NCBI GenBank assembly: GCA_944321175.1
Contig: CALUKI010000010.1
Location: forward strand, 1-64,000
Reading direction: 5' to 3'
From: an uncultured Alistipes sp.
GTDB lineage: Bacteria > Bacteroidota > Bacteroidia > Bacteroidales > Rikenellaceae
DNA length: 64,000 nt
The notes beneath the pieces are model-generated. The model did not search any database. It saw nothing but the letters and a program-made list of their open reading frames with translations, and had not been told where the DNA came from. Shown one piece after another: positions 44,671-52,040 of this stretch. Positions within the stretch are counted from its first letter, which is position 1. Each line of letters begins with the position of its first letter. The translations under genes and the position numbers were made by a program.

Positions 44671-47031
44671 TTACTCCTTGAGATAAATCCGTTTCACACG
44701 GCCCGACACCGAGGTCATGATCTCATAGGGGATCGTGCCGAGCACGGCGGCCATTGCTTCGGGGGTGTTCCCCGCCGCCGGCGAGAAGACCAACGCTTCG
44801 TCACCTTCCGCCACGCCTTCAATGTCGGTAATATCCAACATGCAGCTGTCCATACAGATACGGCCGACGATGGGGGCCGGACGGCCCTTGACGAGCATCG
44901 ACCATGCGCCGCAGCCCAGATGGCGGTCCAGGCCGTCGGCATACCCGATCGGCACGGTTGCCGTCACCGTCGGACGGGTCAGCACACCGGCACGGCCGTA
45001 TCCGACCGTTTCGGGGGGTGCAAGCCGCTTGATCTGCACGATGCGCGTGCGCAGCGTCGAGACGGGATGCAGCGCCTCGTTGTGCTCGAATCCGAAGCCG
45101 TAGAGCCCCAACCCCAGGCGGCACATGTCATACTGCGCTTCGGGGAAACGCTCGATAGCGGCCGAATTGGCCGTATGACGCAGCACATCGTAGGGCAGCG
45201 CCTCTTTCAGTCGCGAACTCATACGGTCGAAACGCGCAATCTGCAACCGCGTGAAATCATCCTGCGAGGGGTCGTCCGACGTACAGAGATGTGCAAATAC
45301 CGTTGCCGTGCGGAGACTTCTCCGCCGACGGCCGAGGGCTTCCAGCAGTGCCGGCAGCTCCTCCTCCATGAATCCGAGACGGTGCATGCCGGTATCGAGT
45401 TTGATATGGATCGGATAGTTCCGTTCGCCGTAGCGGTCAACGGCATCGGCGAACTCCGCAAGCGAATGCAGGCTGTAAATCTCCGGTTCGAGCCGGTTGG
45501 CCACCATGACGCCGAAGCTGTCGGCATCGGCATTGAGGACGACAATGGGCATCGAGATACCCCTTTCGCGCAGCAAAACGCCCTCGTCGGCAAATGCTAC
45601 GGCGAGGTAATCGACTCCCTGGTGTTGCAGCATCTGTGCGACTTCGAAATCTCCGGCGCCATAGCTCGAAGCCTTGACCATCGCCACGAGCCGCACGCCC
45701 GGGCGCATCCGCGCACGGAAGTAGTTGAGATTGGAAATCATGGCATCCAGATCGACCTCCAGCACCGTCGTATGGCTGCGGCGCGAGAGGGCGTGTTCGA
45801 GCCTTTCGAAACGGCTGTCGCGGTTTCCCTTGAGCAGGACGGCGCGGCCTGCAATGTCCGCGCGGTCGATGCGGCGCAGATAATCGTCGGTCGAGAGATA
45901 GAAAGCCTTGTCGCCCGTAAAGCGATCGGCCTGCGCCGAGAGATGCGGGCCGATGCCGATGACCTTCCCCACTCCGGCCGCCGCGACCATCGCTGCAACC
46001 CGCGCATAGAGTTCGTCGTCGGTCATGCCGCTTTGCAGAATATCCGAAAGGATCAGCGTCGTGGGACGTCCCGCCGCCACATTGTGGAGGTAGTCGAGGG
46101 CGATGGCCAACGAATTCATATCGGAGTTATAGGCGTCGTCGATCAACAGCGAACCGTTGATGCCCTCCTTCACTTCGAGCCGCATGGCAACGGGCTGCAG
46201 ACGCCCGAAATCGGGTTTCGGCTGCCCCATCATCTGCCAAAAGGCCTCCACAAGCTGCGAATTGCGCTCCGATGCGCCATCGGCGAATCCTCCGCCGGCA
46301 TACGGCGCGGCGTCCGTCAGTTCACGGCCGTCGGCATAGACCTCCTGCAGCATCGACGCCATCGGTTCGTAGGCGCCGTGATAGAGGATGCGGCGGGCAT
46401 GCAGCCCCAGCAGGAGTTTCTCGGCACACTTCTCCTCCAGCGAAGCGAAATGCTCCTGATGGGCATCGCCCAACGAGGTGAAGAGCGTCACGTCGGGCGC
46501 GATCATCCGTTCGAGCCGCGCCATTTCGCCGGGCTGCGAAATTCCCGCTTCGATCAGTGCGATCCGCTCGTCCCCCTCGATCATAAGGAGCGACAACGCC
46601 ACTCCCAACTGCGAATTGTAACTGCGCGGCGAACGGAAGAGTTTCAGGCCGGCGGGCACCGTCTGGGCAATCCACTCCTTGACGACCGTCTTGCCGTTCG
46701 AGCCGGTTATCGCCACCACCGTACCCCGGAAACGGCTGCGCCAGTCGGCCGCGAGCCGCTGCAGGGCGTCGATGGCATTCTCGACCGTCACACAACCGGC
46801 ATCGGGTCCGGTCTCAACCGGACGTTCCGTCAAAAACGCCCTTACACCCCGTGCATACATCTCGCCCACATAGGCATGCGAATCGTGCCGCGCCCCTTTC
46901 ATGGCCACGAACAACGGCTCGGAGGCCATGTCGCAACTCCGGCTGTCGGTCACCACATCCCGCACATGCCGGTCCCGCCCTGTAAACGAGCCGCCGCAGA
47001 TACGGGCTATTTCGCTCAAGGTATAGTCCAT
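44671..47031 (-). CDS. murF: bifunctional MurF ligase / alanine racemase fusion
   Basis: The 786-residue fusion joins two steps of peptidoglycan precursor synthesis. Residues about 1-430 are MurF, which adds D-Ala-D-Ala to UDP-MurNAc-tripeptide, with ATP loop ITGSNGKTVVKEW (Lys114). Residues about 435-786 are alanine racemase, with the PLP lysine in VAMVKASSYGAG (Lys453), HIKLDTGMHRLGF, and the C-terminal YADGLDRHLG-SMLVKGRPAPIVGRICMD region. The natural fusion is common in Bacteroidetes. It supplies D-alanine beside its consumer, with RsmI-like downstream and mutS2 upstream. Confidence 0.95.
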   Translation of the reverse strand: MDYTLSEIARICGGSFTGRDRHVRDVVTDSRSCDMASEPLFVAMKGARHDSHAYVGEMYARGVRAFLTERPVETGPDAGCVTVENAIDALQRLAADWRSRFRGTVVAITGSNGKTVVKEWIAQTVPAGLKLFRSPRSYNSQLGVALSLLMIEGDERIALIEAGISQPGEMARLERMIAPDVTLFTSLGDAHQEHFASLEEKCAEKLLLGLHARRILYHGAYEPMASMLQEVYADGRELTDAAPYAGGGFADGASERNSQLVEAFWQMMGQPKPDFGRLQPVAMRLEVKEGINGSLLIDDAYNSDMNSLAIALDYLHNVAAGRPTTLILSDILQSGMTDDELYARVAAMVAAAGVGKVIGIGPHLSAQADRFTGDKAFYLSTDDYLRRIDRADIAGRAVLLKGNRDSRFERLEHALSRRSHTTVLEVDLDAMISNLNYFRARMRPGVRLVAMVKASSYGAGDFEVAQMLQHQGVDYLAVAFADEGVLLRERGISMPIVVLNADADSFGVMVANRLEPEIYSLHSLAEFADAVDRYGERNYPIHIKLDTGMHRLGFMEEELPALLEALGRRRRSLRTATVFAHLCTSDDPSQDDFTRLQIARFDRMSSRLKEALPYDVLRHTANSAAIERFPEAQYDMCRLGLGLYGFGFEHNEALHPVSTLRTRIVQIKRLAPPETVGYGRAGVLTRPTVTATVPIGYADGLDRHLGCGAWSMLVKGRPAPIVGRICMDSCMLDITDIEGVAEGDEALVFSPAAGNTPEAMAAVLGTIPYEIMTSVSGRVKRIYLKE

Positions 47032-47198
47032 CTCTCCCTCCTCTTTCTCTCTGGATTCCGAGGCCCCGTCTTCCCATATGCCGAGGTCTCATTTCATCGT
47101 ATGTTTTCGGGATCCTGCGCCCGCACATCCGTCATTCCGAATATTCCCGGCACGAATCACGGCCTTTCTCCCGTTGTTTCTCACTGCTTCGTCCGTAC

Positions 47199-49697
47199 TC
47201 AAGTACGGAAGGTCACCACCGTAATCCCTGCACCTCCACGGTCGGCATGTTCATCGACCGCACTCTCCACATCGGGAATCGTCCGCAGATAACGCCGTAT
47301 CTCCTCCTTGAGGGCCCCTGTACCCTTTCCATGCAGGATCGTGACCGAACCGACACCCACCATCAGTGCATCGTCGATGAAATTCTGCACGGCTTCGACC
47401 GCTTCGGCAGCCCGCATGCCGCGCACATCGATATGATCCTTGAAATTGAGTTTCCGAGCCGACACATCGACCGACACGACCGTGCGGGGCGTTACGGGAC
47501 GCATCGCCTCCCGATAGGCATTGTTCGACACCACCCGCAGCCGCTCCTTGTCAACCATCGTCAACAACTGTCCGAAAGCCACCTGCGCCTTGTTGCCCTT
47601 GATCATCCGCACCTCGCCGGGCGTCTGCTGGCCTTCGAGCACCACCTTCGCACCGACCGTCACCTCACGCGGTTTTTCGGGTTCGGGCGCGGCAGCCTGT
47701 CCCGACGCAGCCGCTCCCTGCCGGCGCCGCTCCTCGCGGCGCTCCCTGCGACGGCGCAACCGCTCCATCTCCCGTTCGATACGCGCCTCCTGCTCCGGAT
47801 CGGCGGCATCCGGCCGTTCGACCTGCTCGCGGAACTCATCGAACTCCCTGCGCACCGAGCGCGTCGCCTCGCGTTCGGCCTGCGCTTCGCGGATCTCGCG
47901 GATCGTCCGTTCGATCCGGCGGTTCGCTTCGGCCATCAGCTCCTTCGCCTCGGCCTTCGCCGCACGGATGATCTCGGCCCGTTCCTGCCGGATCCGCGCC
48001 AACTGCGCCGCATAGCTCTGCTCCAGCTCCTCCACCTTGCGGTCGGTCTGCCGGATGCGGTTGCGCTTCTGCTCCCAGTAGTGCCGGTCGCGGGCGATTT
48101 CACGCAACTGCCGCTCCAGATTGATATGGTCGGTTCCCGCCTTGTCGCTCGCCGCGCGGATGATCTCCTCCGGCAATCCGATCTTGCGGGCAATCTCGAC
48201 GGCAAACGAACTGCCGGGCTTGCCGATCTCCAGCCGGAACAGCGGACGGATATTCTGCACGTCGAACATCATCGCCCCGTTGGCGATTCCCTCCGTGTTC
48301 GACGCATAATATTTGATGTTGGCATAGTGGGTCGTGATGACGCCGTAACAGCCGCGTTCGAGCAGCCGCTCCAGAATCGCCTCGGCAATCGCACCGCCGA
48401 TGGTCGGCTCCGTCCCCGATCCGAACTCGTCGATAAGCACCAATGTACGGTCCGACGCTCCGGCCAGCATCTGCTTCATGTTGCGCAGATGCGACGAATA
48501 GGTCGAAAGATCGTCATCGATCGACTGTTCGTCGCCGATGTCGATGAAGATCGACCGGAAAACGGGCAGCTCCGAGACCTCGGATGCCGGCACCGGATAG
48601 CCGCACTGGAAAAGGTATTGGATAAGCCCCGTCGTCTTCAGACAGACCGACTTGCCGCCTGCATTGGGGCCGGAAATCACCAGAATATGCTTGTTGCGGT
48701 CGAGCTGCAGGTCCAACGGCACCGCTTCGCGCCCCTGCGCCTGCAGCGTCTGCTGCAGCAAGGGATGGCGCGCCGTCCGCAGTTCCAGCCGGTCATCCGT
48801 CGATACGATCGGTTTTCCGGCCTTGTTGGCCAGCGCCCACCGGGCCTTGGCACGGATCATGTCGATCTCGGCCAGATAGTCGCCCGCATCGGCAATCAGC
48901 TCCGCGTCGGGGCGGATCGACTCCGTAAACAGCGTAAGCACCCGTACCACCTCGCGGCGCTCGGCATACTCCAGCTCCTTGAGCTCGTTGTTGATCTCGA
49001 CCACCTCGACCGGTTCGATGTAGAAAGTGCGGCCCGTTGCCGATTCATCGTGGATGAAGCCCTGCAGTTTCCGTTTGTTGGCGGCAGCGACGGGGATTAC
49101 CGTCCGGCCGTCACGGACCGACAGCACGGCATCGGCCTCGACAATTCCGGCCTGTTTGGCCCGCTGCAGCACCTGCTGCAGCCGTTTGGCGGCCTGCCCT
49201 TCCCGTTCGCGGATAGCTCGGCGCACCTGCTGCAATTCGGGTGAAGCCGTATCCTTCACCTCCCCGTAAGGATCGAGAATCGCATCGATCGCCCGCACGA
49301 TTTCAGGGAAGGTCGTCACCCGCCGGCTCAGCGCCCACAAACGCGGATAACGCTCCTCTCCGCGTCCCAGCACAAACCCCGCGACAGCGCCGACCGTTGC
49401 AAGGCCCCGACGGAGCATCGCCGCTTCAGCGGCCAGAAGGTAGCTTCCCTCGACCCGTATCTTGGCGGCGAGGGGTGCCAGATCGGGATAATCGTCATTC
49501 GGGAAATCGTGTTCGAGCATCAGCAGCGTCCGCATCTCGTCCATCGACGACAAACGACGCTCAATCTCTTCGGCGGATGTCGAGAAACCCTCCCGTGCGA
49601 GCCGTTCTGCGGCCGACGGCATCGAACACAGGGCCGACACCTGTTCACGGATACGGTCGAAACCGATCTTCTCTTCGAAATTGGCGGGATAGATCAT
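47199..49697 (-). CDS. mutS2: endonuclease MutS2
   Basis: MutS2 acts on recombination intermediates or stalled and collided ribosomes, depending on species. From MIYPANFEEKIGFDRIREQV the protein is 832 residues. The ATPase loop is GPNAGGKSV (Lys349), and FGSGTEPTIGGAIAEAIL, ARKIGLPEEIIRAA and a long charged coiled-coil (about 520-640) follow. The C-terminus is a Smr nuclease domain with HIDVRGMRAAEAV and ILHGKGTGAL. The ATG at 49697 is chosen over the longer frame, which overlaps the MCE gene. Confidence 0.95.
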   Translation of the reverse strand: MIYPANFEEKIGFDRIREQVSALCSMPSAAERLAREGFSTSAEEIERRLSSMDEMRTLLMLEHDFPNDDYPDLAPLAAKIRVEGSYLLAAEAAMLRRGLATVGAVAGFVLGRGEERYPRLWALSRRVTTFPEIVRAIDAILDPYGEVKDTASPELQQVRRAIREREGQAAKRLQQVLQRAKQAGIVEADAVLSVRDGRTVIPVAAANKRKLQGFIHDESATGRTFYIEPVEVVEINNELKELEYAERREVVRVLTLFTESIRPDAELIADAGDYLAEIDMIRAKARWALANKAGKPIVSTDDRLELRTARHPLLQQTLQAQGREAVPLDLQLDRNKHILVISGPNAGGKSVCLKTTGLIQYLFQCGYPVPASEVSELPVFRSIFIDIGDEQSIDDDLSTYSSHLRNMKQMLAGASDRTLVLIDEFGSGTEPTIGGAIAEAILERLLERGCYGVITTHYANIKYYASNTEGIANGAMMFDVQNIRPLFRLEIGKPGSSFAVEIARKIGLPEEIIRAASDKAGTDHINLERQLREIARDRHYWEQKRNRIRQTDRKVEELEQSYAAQLARIRQERAEIIRAAKAEAKELMAEANRRIERTIREIREAQAEREATRSVRREFDEFREQVERPDAADPEQEARIEREMERLRRRRERREERRRQGAAASGQAAAPEPEKPREVTVGAKVVLEGQQTPGEVRMIKGNKAQVAFGQLLTMVDKERLRVVSNNAYREAMRPVTPRTVVSVDVSARKLNFKDHIDVRGMRAAEAVEAVQNFIDDALMVGVGSVTILHGKGTGALKEEIRRYLRTIPDVESAVDEHADRGGAGITVVTFRT

Positions 49698-49731
49698 GGC
49701 ATCGTCGATCAAAGATGCGGCAACGGATGCA

Positions 49732-50724
49732 CTACCGTGCCGCCGGCAAAGTATCGGTTGGCGCGACAGCGGCGGCCGGCGCCGTTTTGCCGCTCTTGTC
49801 TTTGCGGCCGAAGAGCGAGAAATGGACATAGCGCTTGGGATGCGCTTTCAGATCTTCGAGCAGCAGCGCGAGATTGTCGCTTGCCGCACGCAGCGATTCG
49901 TAGAGCTGCGGATCGTTCATCAACTGCCCCACCGTACCCGTACCGTCATTGATCCGCGCCACGGTTGTGCTCAGTTCATCGAGCGTCACACGCAATCCTG
50001 CGGCCAGCGAATCGATAGCGGCATCGGCAAGCTGTCCGGAGAAACGGTCCAGGTTGCCGATCATCGATGAAAAGCGTTCGGAATTTTCACCCAGAACGGT
50101 CGAGAAACGGCTGATATTGCCGAGTGCCGTCTGCAGGCTGCCCTTTTCCTTCGACAGGACGTCGTCCATCGTTCCGGAGATCGAATTCAGATGCGCCAAC
50201 GTTCCGTCGATATGCGTTTTGTTGTCACTCAGGATTGCATTGACACTTTCGAGTGTCACGGCAAGATTGTCCATCACACGCGTCAGGCGCTCCTTGACAT
50301 CGGCCAGCTCCGTACCGGCGGCAGCCAGCATGTCGCGCGTCTCGGCAGCATGCAGCGTATCCCCCTTCTGGAGCATTGCATCACTGTCTCCCATTTCGAT
50401 GGCGATCGCCTTGCCGCCCATCAAGCCATCCGAATAGATGCGGGCCTCGGAGTCTTTCGGAATGCGGAAACTGCGCCGCACGGACAATTGCAGCACCACA
50501 TCGCGGTTGACCGCAGGATTGAAGGCAATGGCCGTCACCGTACCGACCTTCACGCCTTGAATGGTCACGGGCGTGGCGGTCTGGACTCCTCCGATTTCGG
50601 GATAAGCCACATAATAGGAGACATTGCGGCTGAAAATATCGATACCGCTCAGGAAGCGGATTCCGCCCCACAGACAACCGATCATCACAACGGCAAAAAC
50701 ACCTATTTTAACCTCTCTTCTCAT
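49732..50724 (-). CDS. MlaD/MCE-family lipid-transport protein
   Basis: The 330-residue protein has an N-terminal membrane anchor (EVKIGVFAVVMIGCLWGG), one MCE domain (about residues 38-110: FSRNVSYYVAYPEIGGVQTATP, then GVKVGTVTAIAF), and a long coiled region that probably forms a helical channel or oligomer. MCE proteins carry phospholipids between membranes with an MlaEF-type ABC transporter. Neither mlaE nor mlaF is beside it; the neighbours are a cell-wall amidase (91 bases upstream) and mutS2 (34 bases downstream). Confidence 0.9.
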   Translation of the reverse strand: MRREVKIGVFAVVMIGCLWGGIRFLSGIDIFSRNVSYYVAYPEIGGVQTATPVTIQGVKVGTVTAIAFNPAVNRDVVLQLSVRRSFRIPKDSEARIYSDGLMGGKAIAIEMGDSDAMLQKGDTLHAAETRDMLAAAGTELADVKERLTRVMDNLAVTLESVNAILSDNKTHIDGTLAHLNSISGTMDDVLSKEKGSLQTALGNISRFSTVLGENSERFSSMIGNLDRFSGQLADAAIDSLAAGLRVTLDELSTTVARINDGTGTVGQLMNDPQLYESLRAASDNLALLLEDLKAHPKRYVHFSLFGRKDKSGKTAPAAAVAPTDTLPAAR

Positions 50725-50815
50725 ACTCTTTCATCAAACATGTTAAACTTCACGCATGCAGCAACCGCCGGCACTCGCGGAGACGAGACATGCCCGCCGG
50801 ACGACCGGATGCCGA

Positions 50816-51985
50816 TTACCGCGCCACCGAATTCCCCTCGTAACGCACGACATAGGCATCATGGAAACTCTTGCGCACGACGGCAAGATCCGCCTTGGCC
50901 TCGGCCTCCGTACGATAACGGCCCACACAATATTTATAGCGATAACGGCCCTTGCTCCGCAGTTCGATCACCTTGTTCTTGTAGCTTTTGAATTGCCAGT
51001 CATTGGGCCTCAGCGGTTTGGTGCTGGCAAGAATCTGTATCGTATAGCCTTTCCCGATTTTCGCATCCCGCTTTTCCGGTTCGCCCGCCGGCGCCGCCGC
51101 ATCCTTTGTCGCAGACGCAACCGTCTTCGCCGGCTGCGCCGTCGCCGCAGAATCGTCCTTCACATCCGACGCCGGCGATGCGGGCCCCTCTTCGATGAGT
51201 TGAATGCCCTTGACAAAATCCACATAGTCCCGGACGGCATTGAACAACGACCGGGCGATTTCAGTCTGCCCCTTTTCGGAACACATGTACCGCAGCTCTT
51301 CGGGGTTGGACATGAAACCGATCTCGGTAAGCACCCCCGGCATGTTCGTGGCATAAAGGACCTTGAGCAGCTGCGGCTTCACGCCCCGCACATGCCGTCC
51401 CGCCGCCTTGTAGCTCTTCTGGACCAGATTGGCCATCGCCTCGCTGTATTCGCCATAGGTAAAGCGCAGGTTCTCGATATAGGCACGAACGATCGCTGCG
51501 GTTTTCTGATCGCTCATATCGATGAACTCCTCCTTGTTGTTGGCAAAGAGCACTTCGTCGTTGAGCCGTTTTTCGAGCGGACTCTCCCCCATGATAAGCG
51601 TTTCGACGCCGCGAGCGGCCGTCGAACGGGCCGCATTCGTATGGATCGAGAGAAACAAATCGCCTTCGGCCTTGTTGGCGATGTCGGCACGGGCCTGCAA
51701 ATCCTTTGTCAGCGACGTCGAGAACTGTTTGTCGGTTTTGCGCGTATAGACCACTTTTATTTCAGGCAGCTCGCGCTCGATCATCGCCCCCAGCTTGAGC
51801 GCGACCTTCAGGTTCAGGTCTTTCTCATAGACGCCGCGATAGTGGGCGCCGGGGAAATTCGGCCCCCCGTGTCCGGCATCGATCACGATAACACGGACAC
51901 CGCGCGCAATATTTTCCGCCGCCGCACCGTTCGCACAGAGTGCGAAGGCTACGCAAAACGACAGAAGAAAAACGAGACGTCGCAT
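50816..51985 (-). CDS. N-acetylmuramoyl-L-alanine amidase (AmiC type) with SPOR-like tail
   Basis: A cell-wall hydrolase that splits daughter cells or remodels peptidoglycan. The 389-residue protein has a signal peptide (LVFLLSFCVAFALCANGAAA) and an amidase_3 domain with VIDAGHGG (zinc His39), GVYEKDLNL (Glu54), FLSIHTNAA and PGVLTEIGFMSNPEEL (catalytic Glu). After an Ala/Pro-rich linker comes a SPOR-like C-terminus (YTIQILASTKPLRPNDWQF), which binds denuded septal glycan. It heads the run amidase - MCE - mutS2 - murF/alr - RsmI-like and is divergent from lptD. Confidence 0.93.
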   Translation of the reverse strand: MRRLVFLLSFCVAFALCANGAAAENIARGVRVIVIDAGHGGPNFPGAHYRGVYEKDLNLKVALKLGAMIERELPEIKVVYTRKTDKQFSTSLTKDLQARADIANKAEGDLFLSIHTNAARSTAARGVETLIMGESPLEKRLNDEVLFANNKEEFIDMSDQKTAAIVRAYIENLRFTYGEYSEAMANLVQKSYKAAGRHVRGVKPQLLKVLYATNMPGVLTEIGFMSNPEELRYMCSEKGQTEIARSLFNAVRDYVDFVKGIQLIEEGPASPASDVKDDSAATAQPAKTVASATKDAAAPAGEPEKRDAKIGKGYTIQILASTKPLRPNDWQFKSYKNKVIELRSKGRYRYKYCVGRYRTEAEAKADLAVVRKSFHDAYVVRYEGNSVAR

Positions 51986-52028
51986 GGCAAAAGTGGATTT
52001 GACTGTGGTGTATCTCTAAATTTTTAAC

Positions 52029-52036
52029 TACCTTTG
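52029..52036 (+). promoter_or_regulatory. -7 box abutting the lptD start codon
   Basis: TACCTTTG matches TAnnTTTG and ends 4 bases before the ATG at 52041. As for the GSCFA gene, transcription would begin on the A of the ATG. Confidence 0.5.
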
Positions 52037-52040
52037 TCGG

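Noticed and set aside
44659..47292. 877-codon open frame on the plus strand opposite murF-alr
   Set aside because: Shadow of the fusion gene; no recognisable motif, and the same explanation applies to the long frames opposite glgB, mutS2 and the M3 peptidases.
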